Shown here: positions 54,223-63,667 of the stretch, piece by piece
How positions within the stretch are numbered: the first letter of the stretch is position 1
How the letters are laid out: every line of letters starts with the position of its first letter
DNA from: Deltaproteobacteria bacterium
Lineage (GTDB): Bacteria > Desulfobacterota > Syntrophia > Syntrophales > Smithellaceae
Assembly (NCBI GenBank): GCA_022710585.1
Contig: JAKLGV010000004.1
Location: 62,001 to 126,000 of the forward strand
Direction of reading: 5' to 3'
DNA length: 64,000 nucleotides
The notes under the pieces: model-generated
What the model was told of the DNA's origin: nothing
Databases searched by the model: none
What the model saw: only the letters and a program-made list of their open reading frames with translations
Position numbers and translations under genes: made by a program

Positions 54223-55045
54223 ACAGGTGCCTCGAAAAAGCAATTCATTGTTCAAGCGATGGGTGACAGGCCTCGTGATTGTGCCCGTTCTGCTGCTGAT
54301 CATTTTTTTCGGCTCTCCGGCGATTTTCGCGGCGGCGGTAATTCTGTTTATCCTGGGCGGCGTCTGGGAATACAACCATATGGTGTTCGGCAATGGTTTT
54401 ATCGCAGAAAAAATTCAAGGCCTGCTTTTCGCGGTTGTCATCCCTCTGCTGTCCCTGACCGGCAATCCGCAGTACACGCTTGCCGCTCTGGCGCTTTCCG
54501 TTTTGCTGGTCTTCATGGTCTTTGTTTTGTCCATCAAAGAAGCGCATTTCGATGTTTTATCGGTTGCCAAAGTTGTATTCGGCATTATGTATATCCCGTT
54601 TCTGATGTCTTATTTCATTCACCTGCGGATGATGGAAAACGGAGTTATTTGGATCGTTTTTGTCCTGGTTCTCGCTTTCATCGGGGATATTGCCGCTCTG
54701 TATGTGGGCAAGTATTTCGGCAAGCGCAAGCTCGCTCCCCTGGTCAGTCCCGGAAAAACGGTTGAAGGACTGGTCGCACTGGTTGTCAGCAGCACGTTGG
54801 CCTGCCTGATCTTCGCGCATTTTTTCCTGCCGGAGATCCCCCTGTTTAAAATAGCAATCCTTGCTTTTACAGGCAGTATCGCAGGCCAGCTGGGCGATAT
54901 CTGCGAGTCGGCTATGAAAAGGAATTACGGCCTTAAAGACGCCAGTTCGCTTTTGCCCGGCCATGGAGGCATTCTGGATCGGCTGGATTGTCTTTTATTT
55001 ATAGCGCCTTATGTCTATTACTTTCGTATTTTTGTGATTGAATAA
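54215..55045 (+). CDS. cdsA: Phosphatidate cytidylyltransferase
   Basis: The 276-residue membrane enzyme makes CDP-diacylglycerol. It has about seven to eight hydrophobic segments and the family signature near the C-terminus: GQLGDICESAMKRNYGLKD followed by LLPGHGGILDRLDCL. It overlaps uppS and abuts dxr. Confidence 0.94.
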   Translation: MPEQVPRKSNSLFKRWVTGLVIVPVLLLIIFFGSPAIFAAAVILFILGGVWEYNHMVFGNGFIAEKIQGLLFAVVIPLLSLTGNPQYTLAALALSVLLVFMVFVLSIKEAHFDVLSVAKVVFGIMYIPFLMSYFIHLRMMENGVIWIVFVLVLAFIGDIAALYVGKYFGKRKLAPLVSPGKTVEGLVALVVSSTLACLIFAHFFLPEIPLFKIAILAFTGSIAGQLGDICESAMKRNYGLKDASSLLPGHGGILDRLDCLLFIAPYVYYFRIFVIE

Positions 55046-56209
55046 ATGAAGAAGATAACACTGCTGGGTTCAACCGGTTCCATAGGATGCAGCACACTGG
55101 ATGTGGTGGAAAATAATCCGGATCGTTTTCGGATCGTGGCTCTGGTTGCCGGTGAAAATACTGAACTGCTTCTAAAGCAGATAGAAAAATTCAGGCCCAA
55201 AGTCGTTGCCGTCAAATCGAAAGAGGCAGCCCTGAAGCTTCGCACCGCCTTGACGGCGAAAAACAGGGTAAAAATATTGTATGATGTTGAGGGAATGCGG
55301 GAAGCCGCTGCGCATCCATCGGCGGATATTGTTGTTTCCGCCATTTCGGGTTCGGCCGGTTTAATCCCCACTTTGGCCGCCATCGAAGCGGGCAAGGATA
55401 TTGCTCTGGCCAACAAGGAAACCATGGTGCTGGCCGGAGAAATCGTCACCCAAAAAGCTTTGAAAAAGCGAATAAAAATTATTCCGGTGGACAGTGAGCA
55501 CAGCGCGATATTCCAGTGTCTGGAGGGAAGCAGGCGCGAAAATTTACGCAGGATTATTCTGACGGCTTCCGGCGGTCCCTTTCTAAATTTTACCGCCAGG
55601 CAACTTCAGCAAGTCACGCTTCAACAGACACTGCGGCATCCGAAATGGAAAATGGGAAAAAAAATAACCATTGATTCCGCTTCCATGATGAACAAAGGTC
55701 TGGAAATTATTGAAGCGAAATGGCTGTTTGATATGGATATGCAGGCCATTGATGTTTTGATTCATCCGCAGAGCATCGTCCATTCCATGGTTGAATTTGT
55801 TGACGGGGCTTTTCTAGCGCAAATGGGAGTTCCGGATATGAAAATACCCATTGCCTACGCTTTAACCTATCCGGAGAGAATCGCGGGTAATTCCGCGCCG
55901 TTGAATCTGGCGAAAGAAAAAACACTGGAATTCTATCCGCCGGATGCCAGGAAATTCCCATGTCTTGACATCGCCCGTCAAGCCGGTATAGATGGAGGAA
56001 CCGCTCCCGCAGTTCTCAATGCGGCAGATGAAATTGCGGTAGAAGCTTTTATGCGGAAGACGGTTCGTTTTGTGGATATTCCCGTGATTATTGAAAAGGT
56101 GCTGAAAGAACATAAAACAATAAAAAAACCTACCCTGGAGGATATCCTGGATGCCGACCGGTGGGCAAGGCTGAAAACTCATACCATCATAGAGAGGATG
56201 ACACATTGA
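55046..56209 (+). CDS. dxr: 1-deoxy-D-xylulose 5-phosphate reductoisomerase
   Basis: The 387-residue NADPH enzyme of the MEP isoprenoid pathway has GSTGSIGCSTLDVV at the N-terminus, LANKETMVLAGEIV, VDSEHSAIFQCLEG with the metal and substrate residues, and VLIHPQSIVHSMVEF. The ATG directly follows the cdsA stop. The product feeds the isoprenoid used by UppS nearby. Confidence 0.96.
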   Translation: MKKITLLGSTGSIGCSTLDVVENNPDRFRIVALVAGENTELLLKQIEKFRPKVVAVKSKEAALKLRTALTAKNRVKILYDVEGMREAAAHPSADIVVSAISGSAGLIPTLAAIEAGKDIALANKETMVLAGEIVTQKALKKRIKIIPVDSEHSAIFQCLEGSRRENLRRIILTASGGPFLNFTARQLQQVTLQQTLRHPKWKMGKKITIDSASMMNKGLEIIEAKWLFDMDMQAIDVLIHPQSIVHSMVEFVDGAFLAQMGVPDMKIPIAYALTYPERIAGNSAPLNLAKEKTLEFYPPDARKFPCLDIARQAGIDGGTAPAVLNAADEIAVEAFMRKTVRFVDIPVIIEKVLKEHKTIKKPTLEDILDADRWARLKTHTIIERMTH

Positions 56210-57297
56210 TTACATTAATTTCTTTTATTATTTTACTGGGAGTGCTTATTTTTGCCCATGAATTCGGCCACTATCTGGCCGCCAGATTGTCGGGGGTGGG
56301 CGTTCTGAAATTTTCTCTCGGTTTCGGGCCGAAAATCTTCGGCAAAAAAATAGGCGAGACGGAATATGTCCTCTCTTGGATCCCGCTGGGAGGTTTTGTA
56401 AAACTGCTGGGTGAATCAGGCGATGAAGAACTGCCCCCTGAAGACGAGAAAAGATCATTCTGCAAACAATCCGTCTGGAAAAGAATCCTAATCGTTCTGG
56501 CCGGGCCTGTTTTTAACTTTGTGCTGGCTGTCTTCATATTTATCGTCGTGATGATGTATGGTCTGCCGACGCTGACGGCGGACGTCGGAGAGGTGCAAAA
56601 GGATTCGGCCGCCTTTCAGGCCGGTATGCAGGACGGCGATAAAATCGTTTCCATGAATGGACAAAAAATAGTTTTCTGGGAAGAGATCAGAGAAATAACT
56701 GCGGCGGTGAAAGACAAACAAATGGAGGTTATCGTCCAGAGAGGAGCGGAGCAGAAGCGCCTCCTGGTGACGCCACACTTGTCTAAAACGAAGAATCTTT
56801 TCGGAGAAGAGGTTCCCGCCTATCTGATGGGGATAGCTCCTGCCGGCAAAACGATAATTGAAAGAAAAAATCCCCTGGATGCCTTGCTATCGTCATTGGC
56901 CAAGACCTGGGAAATCAGCAAACTGACGGTTATTTCCGTTGTGAAGATGATCGAAGGCGTTGTCTCGCCGAGAACGTTGGGAGGGCCGATCTTCATAGCT
57001 CAGGTCGCCGGAGCTCAGGTGAAGGAAGGCATCATTCCCTTTGTCCTTTTTATGGCTATTCTTTCGATCAATCTGGGAGTGATCAATCTGTTTCCGATAC
57101 CGGTTCTCGACGGAGGTCATATTTTATTTTATCTGATTGAAATTGTGATGAGAAGGGAAGTCAGCGTGAAAGTCCGGGAATTAGCGCAGCAGATCGGCTT
57201 TGCGATGCTGTTGATGCTGATGCTTTTTGTTATTTTTATCGATATTGAACGGCTGAATATTCCAATTATTAACGATATCCTGAAAATCTTTAAATAG
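56206..57297 (+). CDS. rseP: RIP metalloprotease RseP
   Basis: The 363-residue site-2 protease has HEFGH in the first membrane helix, one clear PDZ domain (about 100-190; GMQDGDKIVSMNGQKI) and the C-terminal LDGGHILFYLIE motif with the Asp ligand. It cleaves membrane-bound regulators such as anti-sigma factors. I take TTG 56206, which overlaps the dxr stop (TTGA) and has AGAGAGGA upstream; the open frame reaches back to 56161 inside dxr. Confidence 0.94.
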   Translation: MITLISFIILLGVLIFAHEFGHYLAARLSGVGVLKFSLGFGPKIFGKKIGETEYVLSWIPLGGFVKLLGESGDEELPPEDEKRSFCKQSVWKRILIVLAGPVFNFVLAVFIFIVVMMYGLPTLTADVGEVQKDSAAFQAGMQDGDKIVSMNGQKIVFWEEIREITAAVKDKQMEVIVQRGAEQKRLLVTPHLSKTKNLFGEEVPAYLMGIAPAGKTIIERKNPLDALLSSLAKTWEISKLTVISVVKMIEGVVSPRTLGGPIFIAQVAGAQVKEGIIPFVLFMAILSINLGVINLFPIPVLDGGHILFYLIEIVMRREVSVKVRELAQQIGFAMLLMLMLFVIFIDIERLNIPIINDILKIFK

Positions 57298-57300
57298 ACT

Positions 57301-57990
57301 ATGCTGATTCTGGCTTTTGACACATCCGGTAAAACCGCTTCGGTGGCCTTGATTAGGGATGACCTTATCCTTTATGATGTCTTGATCAACAGCGGATTAA
57401 ATCATTCAGAAGTCCTCCTGCCGGCGATCCATCAGGCCTTGGCGCAAACCGGAATCAAAATTACGGATATTGATCTCTTCGCCTGCACCATCGGCCCGGG
57501 ATCATTTACCGGCCTGCGCATCGGGGCCAGTACAATGAAAGGATTGATTCTGGCAGCTCAAAAGCCGGTAGCGGGGGTTTCTTCCCTGGAAGCTCTCGCT
57601 TTGAATATCAGCCCAACACCCAAAAAAATATGCGCGCTGATGGATGCGGGGCGTGGGCAGGTTTACATAGCTTATTTCAAGTATGAGAAAAACGGACTTA
57701 TGGAGCGAGTGGATGAAGACCGGGTACTAAATCCCTCCCAGATCAAAATTGAGGTGGAGGAAGAAGAAGTGATTTTCGTCGGCGATGGAGCGGTGAAATT
57801 CGCCGACCTTTTGTGCCGGACTCATCCCCCAAAAGCAGCTATCGCTCCGACGGCGAAACAATACATCCGGGCTTCATCCGTCGCCCTGTTGGGCCGCCGG
57901 AAATATCAGCGCAATGAATTGGTTGACGCATCAACATTTATTCCCGTCTATCTGCGTTCGCACGACGCCCACGTCAAAAAAGCTTCATAA
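57301..57990 (+). CDS. tsaB: tRNA threonylcarbamoyladenosine biosynthesis protein TsaB
   Basis: The 229-residue protein begins MLILAFDTSGKTASVAL and has the ASKHA fold with the segment TIGPGSFTGLRIGASTMKG. TsaB is the inactive partner that supports TsaD in making t6A37. It is three bases after rseP. Confidence 0.9.
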   Translation: MLILAFDTSGKTASVALIRDDLILYDVLINSGLNHSEVLLPAIHQALAQTGIKITDIDLFACTIGPGSFTGLRIGASTMKGLILAAQKPVAGVSSLEALALNISPTPKKICALMDAGRGQVYIAYFKYEKNGLMERVDEDRVLNPSQIKIEVEEEEVIFVGDGAVKFADLLCRTHPPKAAIAPTAKQYIRASSVALLGRRKYQRNELVDASTFIPVYLRSHDAHVKKAS

Positions 57991-58010
57991 GAGCATGTCG
58001 TATTTTGAAA

Positions 58011-58832
58011 TTAAGAAGACTTGATTTTATTCAAAAGATCGCGGACTTTCCTGTTATCGGGATTTTGGGCCAGCACGGCGTAAAGACGCTCGGCGATTGA
58101 GTCCAGATTCACGATGCGGGGATTGGATAAATAAAGCGAGAAATAGGCGTTCGCAAGATTAAAATTCGTTTCTTCATGAAGAGGATTGACTTTCAAAGCG
58201 CGGCGATAGGTTGATATGGCCTGGAGAAAGTTTTTGGTTATCTCATACACCGAGCCCACATCGTTGAGGGCGTCAATGTTGTCCGGTTCCAGCGTCAAAA
58301 CTTTTTGAAAATGTTTCAGAGCGTCCGTGTAATTTCCATCCTGAAAATGAATTCTTCCCAGATTGTGCAGCGCCTTGGTGTGCTTCGGATTAATTTCCAG
58401 AACGACTTCATATTCTTCAGCCGCTTCATCAAGCATATCATGCTTGTCATACAGGCTGGCCAGACGAAAATGGGGCTCCACATCCTGAGGAGATGTTTCA
58501 ATCGCCTGATGATACTGATTCACAGCACTGTGATAATCTCCCTGCAGTTCATAAATATGGCCGATGTTGAGCATGGCTTGAATATCGGCAGGATTCACCC
58601 TCAGAGCTTTTTCATAGCATTTCTTGGCGGAGTCAAACATGTCGATCTGTTCATAGACGTACCCCATATGGATATAATGCATGGGATTGTCCGGCTCCAA
58701 TTCCGTCATCTTATTGAAGCATTTTAAAGCCTCGTCATAATTTTTATTTTCTATATATGTGAATCCCCAACTGACGTAATCTTCGCCGGTATAGGAATCT
58801 TTCTTCGTCGTTTTGGAGGTTTTAATGGTCAT
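58011..58832 (-). CDS. Tetratricopeptide repeat protein
   Basis: The 273-residue soluble protein is a run of about six TPR units of 34 residues (for example NPMHYIHMGYVYEQIDMFDS, ALHNLGRIHFQDGNYTDAL, ALNDVGSVYEITKNF). A short divergent N-terminus and a C-terminal segment ending KVRDLLNKIKSS flank them. It is a scaffold or adaptor, without an enzymatic motif. It lies downstream of the ExeA-like ATPase on the same strand and may work with it. Confidence 0.8.
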   Translation of the reverse strand: MTIKTSKTTKKDSYTGEDYVSWGFTYIENKNYDEALKCFNKMTELEPDNPMHYIHMGYVYEQIDMFDSAKKCYEKALRVNPADIQAMLNIGHIYELQGDYHSAVNQYHQAIETSPQDVEPHFRLASLYDKHDMLDEAAEEYEVVLEINPKHTKALHNLGRIHFQDGNYTDALKHFQKVLTLEPDNIDALNDVGSVYEITKNFLQAISTYRRALKVNPLHEETNFNLANAYFSLYLSNPRIVNLDSIAERLYAVLAQNPDNRKVRDLLNKIKSS

Positions 58833-58901
58833 GTTGTGACTGTTAAGAAATAGCGAGATTTCTTAAGCTGTTCTCTTCCTGAAAATTATTTATTCGTTAT
58901 T

Positions 58902-61055
58902 TTAACGGCTGTTAAATTTTTTCAAAATAACATTTTTAACATCGAACCATAAAGAAACCGGATCGGCTGATGTGTGCGCTAAATGGGGATTTCCCTTTAA
59001 TATCTGCGCAGCCCAATATCCTGCCAGTTTATGTTTTGTGTCAGGATCGGCAGCCTGCGCGTTCCTGACGACGTGCGCTGGAATCGTCAGTTTGATGGGC
59101 TGCTGGCCGATCAATACATCTTCGAATGATTCTTTTTCAGCCTGCGCCGGCTGTTCGGAAGACTCCTGGGGTTTTGCCTGAGCGGCAGCAGGCTCTTCCT
59201 GTTTCGGCGGCACGGCTATAGGCGCGACGGTCTGCTTTTGCGGCATAATCGTTTTGGGTGGAATTGGAACAGATTCCCGCCGCTGAGAAAGAGGAACCGA
59301 GGATGGCTTGGCCAGCGGCACCGTTCTGGGCTGGACCGGGACAACCCCGACTTTCGGGGCTACGGCAGGAGCGGCCATTGGCTGTCCAGAGACAGCCAGT
59401 TGGGGTTCAACCGGAGCGGCCGTCGGCTGTTCAGGCACAACCGGTTGGGATTCAATCGGAACGGCCTCTTCCGTCGGAGAAGGCGGCTGTTCCGGAGCGA
59501 CAGACCGTGGTTTCATCGGAATGGCTTCTTCCCATTCAACTTCCCGAGGTTCTATTTCCAGACGCTCAGGTACTTCCGGAATCACAGGTTTTTGATCCAT
59601 CATCGCCGGTCGGATGCGTGTAGACGGCATTTCTTGTCTTGGAGGCATTGCGGCAGCCTCGGGCGGCTGTTCCGGAGCAACCGGTTGGGGCTGAACCGGA
59701 ATGGCCTCTTCCTTTGGAGGAGGCTCAGTGGCAGCAAACGGTGGCTGCTCGGGCGCGACGGGTTCAGGCCGCACGAGTGGAGCCTCTGCCATTTGCGGAG
59801 TTGGTGTCGGTCTTACCGGTGTGGGTTCCGGTACAGGGCTGGCCGGAGCTGCCTCTTCTATCGGAGGCGCAACAGGCCGGATGGGCGGTCGTTCAGGCGC
59901 GGCAGGCACAGGCCGCACAGGTGGAGTCTCTGCCAACCGGGGAGACGGTGTCGGCCTCACCGGTTGAGGTGCCGGGATTGGGGGAACGGGAGCTGCCTCT
60001 TCTATCGGGGGCGCAACGGGCCGGATGGGCGGTCGTTCAGGCGCGGCAGGAATAGGCCGCACGGTCGGAGTCTCTGCCAACCGAGGCGGTGGCGTCGGCC
60101 TTGAAGGAGCCTTTAATTCCGGTGCTTCCGGTTTGGGAGCGGCGGCTTTCGGCCGTTTTGGCAATTTTTCAGGTTCTTCCATAACGGCTTCGGGTTCTGC
60201 TGTGGTGCGGCCAGGAGCCCTGCGTGATGTTTTCCCTAATTTCTGGAAGCGATCGGCAATCTGTGCGGCAACTTCGGCGGAAATGGTTTCGAATTCATTG
60301 GTTTCTCCGGCTTTCAGACACAATTTGCATATCTTGTTGATCAGGCGGGGCACGCCGTGCTCGGAAAATTCCCAGATGACAGGAATGGCATCTACAGAGA
60401 AAATATTCTTTTCGGTGCCGGCGATGCGCAGCCTTGCTTCAATATACGCCTGCACGGCTTCCTTGGAAGGAAGTTTTTCGAGGTGGCCATATGTGCCGAC
60501 GCGCTGAAACAAATTCGCGTGCTTGGGTTTTTCCAGCACTCTGGCAAATTCCATCTGGCCGACGAGCAGCAGGGTGAAAAGATTGCGGTCGTCATCCTGC
60601 ATGTTCGTCAGCATCCGGATATCATCCAGAACGGAAGGCGGTATGACGTTGGCTTCATCAATAACAATAACAATTTTTTTGCCCTGATCGGCGGCTTCAA
60701 AAAGAAGACGGTTAAAGATTTCCAGAAGATCAACTTTCTTTTTCTCGAGACACTGTTTTCCGGTGATCTGACCGATAATTTCTCTCAGCAGCTGTATGAA
60801 AGAAAGAGCGGGGTTGGTGATCAGGGCGACTTTGTATTTTTCCGGTTCCAGCGAATCGATAATGACGCGAAGAGAGAGCGTCTTGCCAAGACCGACTTCA
60901 CCGACAATAACGGTCAGACATTCATTGCCCTCTTTAATGGCGTAAATCGTTTCAGCGATAACATCTTCCATTGAAACGTGACAGTCCACATACATTGAAG
61001 CATCAGGAACGTTATCGAAGGGCGGTTTCACTAAATTCCAGTATTCGCTATACAT
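58902..61055 (-). CDS. ExeA-like AAA ATPase with long proline-rich tail
   Basis: Residues 1-270 form an ExeA/AAA_22-type ATPase: FDNVPDASMYVDC, Walker A VGEVGLGKTLSLRV and Walker B IVIVIDEANVIPP. Residues 270-650 are low-complexity, rich in Pro, Ala and Glu, with two 48-residue tandem units. The final 70 residues (from DVLIGQQPIKL to VKNVILKKFNSR) look folded again. ExeA relatives use ATP to help assemble secretion or transport machinery, often through a murein-binding C-terminus. No transmembrane helix is evident here. GGGAGA precedes the ATG. The upstream HTH gene is 27 bases away and probably in the same unit. Confidence 0.78.
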   Translation of the reverse strand: MYSEYWNLVKPPFDNVPDASMYVDCHVSMEDVIAETIYAIKEGNECLTVIVGEVGLGKTLSLRVIIDSLEPEKYKVALITNPALSFIQLLREIIGQITGKQCLEKKKVDLLEIFNRLLFEAADQGKKIVIVIDEANVIPPSVLDDIRMLTNMQDDDRNLFTLLLVGQMEFARVLEKPKHANLFQRVGTYGHLEKLPSKEAVQAYIEARLRIAGTEKNIFSVDAIPVIWEFSEHGVPRLINKICKLCLKAGETNEFETISAEVAAQIADRFQKLGKTSRRAPGRTTAEPEAVMEEPEKLPKRPKAAAPKPEAPELKAPSRPTPPPRLAETPTVRPIPAAPERPPIRPVAPPIEEAAPVPPIPAPQPVRPTPSPRLAETPPVRPVPAAPERPPIRPVAPPIEEAAPASPVPEPTPVRPTPTPQMAEAPLVRPEPVAPEQPPFAATEPPPKEEAIPVQPQPVAPEQPPEAAAMPPRQEMPSTRIRPAMMDQKPVIPEVPERLEIEPREVEWEEAIPMKPRSVAPEQPPSPTEEAVPIESQPVVPEQPTAAPVEPQLAVSGQPMAAPAVAPKVGVVPVQPRTVPLAKPSSVPLSQRRESVPIPPKTIMPQKQTVAPIAVPPKQEEPAAAQAKPQESSEQPAQAEKESFEDVLIGQQPIKLTIPAHVVRNAQAADPDTKHKLAGYWAAQILKGNPHLAHTSADPVSLWFDVKNVILKKFNSR
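59814..60101. repeat. Tandem 144-bp coding repeat in the proline-rich tail
   Basis: Two adjacent 144-bp units (59958-60101 and 59814-59957) encode nearly identical 48-residue blocks containing RLAETP, PERPPIRPVAPPIEEAAP. A diverged third unit follows at lower coordinates. Such a tract can expand or contract by recombination. Confidence 0.7.
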
Positions 61056-61082
61056 CTGTCATCTCCCATTAAAAGGTTAATG

Positions 61083-61730
61083 TCACTTTTCATTGTTAAA
61101 CTGAGCAAATTCAGACTCACTGCTCAGATATTCCAGAATATCTTCAAGCAAAAATCGTCTCATTTTTCCCAATTTGTAGCTTTTCAGCTTGTTTTCGGAG
61201 ACAATTTTCTGCAGGAAACTGCGGCTCACCTGGAGCATCTGGCAAACCTGAGCGGGAGCGAGCATCCTGACCAGCAAAGAATCTTTAAACCGGTAATTGA
61301 AGCAAAGCCGCCCATCAGGGGTTAATTTTATATCCAGAGCCGGGTCATTTTTGGCGCCGCTCAGGATTTCTTTTATATATTCCGATTCTTTTAATAAAGC
61401 GGATTGTTCTTTGGTCATCACGATGGAAATGACGGAAGCGCTATTATCAGTGAATTCTTCAACAATTTTTTTATCACCCACGGTAGTGCTGCTTTCTGTT
61501 GCCATATCAGTCGGGATGGTTTCCGGAATGATTGTTTTGTTTAATTCCGTCTGCGCTGCGATGAATTCTGGTATTATCTGAGTACTCACTTCCCTATTTT
61601 TTTCAGCGACCGCTCTGCTGACCAGCGTTTCAGAAACATTTGCTTCACTGGTTTCCGGCTGCGCAACGGTAACTTTGATTTCCGGCTGCGCATATTCTCT
61701 CCGCCGCCTTACTATGCAAATTTTTTCCAT
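61083..61730 (-). CDS. Protein with C-terminal excisionase-type HTH domain
   Basis: The 215-residue protein has a disordered N-terminal half rich in Glu, Thr and Val (about 1-110), a short sheet region (DIKLTPDGRLCFNYRF), and a C-terminal HTH_17/excisionase domain: MLAPAQVCQMLQVSRSFLQK and YKLGKMRRFLLEDILEYL (about 150-205). It likely binds DNA, or a partner, through this domain. AGGAG precedes the ATG at 61730. It lies directly upstream of the ExeA-like gene. Confidence 0.72.
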   Translation of the reverse strand: MEKICIVRRRREYAQPEIKVTVAQPETSEANVSETLVSRAVAEKNREVSTQIIPEFIAAQTELNKTIIPETIPTDMATESSTTVGDKKIVEEFTDNSASVISIVMTKEQSALLKESEYIKEILSGAKNDPALDIKLTPDGRLCFNYRFKDSLLVRMLAPAQVCQMLQVSRSFLQKIVSENKLKSYKLGKMRRFLLEDILEYLSSESEFAQFNNEK

Positions 61731-61827
61731 ATTGCTCCTGATAGTACTGAAATGCAGAAAACACTAAAGGAAAAACTTATACCCCATTTTTCCCTGAAAA
61801 AACAAATTTAAAAAATCAAAAAAATAT

Positions 61828-61843
61828 TGTCAGCAGGCTGACA
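61828..61843. promoter_or_regulatory. Palindrome upstream of the HTH gene
   Basis: TGTCAGC (61828-61834) and GCTGACA (61837-61843) form a perfect inverted repeat around AG, about 100 bases upstream of the HTH gene start. It could be an autoregulatory site. Confidence 0.4.
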
Positions 61844-61972
61844 TGTGACTCCCAGTTTTCAGTCCTTTTCAAAGCTAATTTAGCTTATTTACTAAGTGAA
61901 ATCAAGACAATTTTGCGATTCACCGTCTATTGACGGTACTCTGTTCAGGAAAATCATCACAATAGATTTTTT

Positions 61973-63667
61973 TTAATTTGAATCTAAAGCTTTTATTCCA
62001 AGATGTATCGGATAAATTGAAGCAACGATACAAAGAAGCATGGCGATCATGAACGAAAAAACAATCCAGATCATCTGCAGGAAAGAAAGAGTCTGTCCCC
62101 GCAGATTGGCCATAATGATCTGATAAACCGGGCCGGCTTCCAGAATAATCACGATCGCTGTGAGACCGAAACTTAAAATCATAAAAAGCAGTCCGCCGAA
62201 ACTGGTGACAACATTGGTCGGATTCTCCGACTTGAAATCGGCATAAACGGCTCCTAGTCCGATGCCCATGCCCACAATGGCCGGGACGAGGAAAAAAGTC
62301 GTGATGAACGAGAGAATCATCATCAGATGGGAAACGCCCAGGAGGATATTCGACGAAATAATGAGAATTTCAGCCAGGATGATCATCGGGATGTAATAAA
62401 GAAAAAACTTAATCCAAAGGAAACTTTTTGCCTGGACGGGTGCCGCCTGAACAATCCAGAAGGCTTCTCCCTCCATGCTGACGGCGGGAAAAACAAACCG
62501 GGCCGATATGGCGGAAAGCACGGAGGCGGCCAGTCCGATGTTCAAAAAAGAAAACAAATTCTGAAGATAAACAGTTTTAATGGGTGAACTTTCCAGAGGC
62601 AAAACAGAAAAATTATAGATGTAAATGACAATTAATGCCGCCATTAAAAATAATTGAGGCCACTGAGACGAATCTCTGAAAAAAGTCCTGATTTCTTTCA
62701 CGGCGAAAGCCTTTGTTTCCCGCGGAAGAAAATTCAGAAAAGTTTCCCAGCCGAACTCTTTGTATTTCAGAGGAGCAAATAAACGCTGGGGGGTTGTTTG
62801 TGATTTGGAAAAGCCGTTAAAATATATTTTTTGAGCGAAAAAAATATTTAACATCACCAGCATTACGGAAAAGGTTACAGTAAGCCCCAAATTCAGCAGG
62901 TAATTCCAGGCCTCATCGCGGAGCGCGTTTCTGATCGCGTCGGATACCCACGTGGTGGGCAAAAGCGGTGCGTCCGGCGTCTGCATCGACTGGAAATAAA
63001 CGACGACCGAAGCAAAGCTGTCCGGACTGACCAGTTGTTCCGGCCGGGTCAGACGAAGAACAAAAATAAGGCCAATCGCCATCACCGCGCCCAGAATAAT
63101 AAGCACGGTTCTGATCCGTCCGGCCGGCAGTATCTGAGCGCCGAATAAAACCAGCGTGCCGCTGAAAGCGGAAGCGATGATGCACATAAAAATCATCGCG
63201 AGAAAGAAAATCGGATAATAAACGACATTGGCCTTGAAAACCAGTCCATAGGATAAAAAGATGGGGATGCTGAAAGCGAGAATCATCCAGGAACTATCGA
63301 AAGTGCTGAGGATCCAGCGCGATAAAAAGATATCTTTTGACGAGACGGGTAGGGAATGCAGCAGAGGCAGGTCATAGCTCAGGTAAAGATGCGTCAGGCA
63401 GTTGATAATGTTGCTGAAAAGGATCATCGTGAAAAAAATGATGATGATCATGGACAAAAGCTTCATGGCGAGAATGTCGCCGAAATCCTGCACATTATGA
63501 AAATAGGATAAGACGCGATACGAAACAATAAAAATGCCGATCCAGAAAAGAATGCCGATCGTGCCGAACATCACCATGCGCGCCCAGTGATTTTTCTTGT
63601 CTCCCTGACTCAAGCTGTTGACAGAGGAAGATACGCGCGGCCGCAGTAGAAAAAAAATAGTGCTCAT
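61973..63667 (-). CDS. ABC-2 type exporter permease
   Basis: The 564-residue protein has about 12 or more membrane segments and a cytoplasmic loop with FAVKEIRTFFRDSSQWPQL, which is common in large ABC exporter permeases. The substrate is unknown. The ATG overlaps the stop of the ATPase gene by four bases (ATGA). Confidence 0.78.
   Translation of the reverse strand: MSTIFFLLRPRVSSSVNSLSQGDKKNHWARMVMFGTIGILFWIGIFIVSYRVLSYFHNVQDFGDILAMKLLSMIIIIFFTMILFSNIINCLTHLYLSYDLPLLHSLPVSSKDIFLSRWILSTFDSSWMILAFSIPIFLSYGLVFKANVVYYPIFFLAMIFMCIIASAFSGTLVLFGAQILPAGRIRTVLIILGAVMAIGLIFVLRLTRPEQLVSPDSFASVVVYFQSMQTPDAPLLPTTWVSDAIRNALRDEAWNYLLNLGLTVTFSVMLVMLNIFFAQKIYFNGFSKSQTTPQRLFAPLKYKEFGWETFLNFLPRETKAFAVKEIRTFFRDSSQWPQLFLMAALIVIYIYNFSVLPLESSPIKTVYLQNLFSFLNIGLAASVLSAISARFVFPAVSMEGEAFWIVQAAPVQAKSFLWIKFFLYYIPMIILAEILIISSNILLGVSHLMMILSFITTFFLVPAIVGMGIGLGAVYADFKSENPTNVVTSFGGLLFMILSFGLTAIVIILEAGPVYQIIMANLRGQTLSFLQMIWIVFSFMIAMLLCIVASIYPIHLGIKALDSN

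Noticed and set aside
59238..60104. 288-codon plus-strand frame rich in Arg and Gly
   Set aside because: It is the antisense of the proline-rich repeat tail; the low complexity keeps several frames open.
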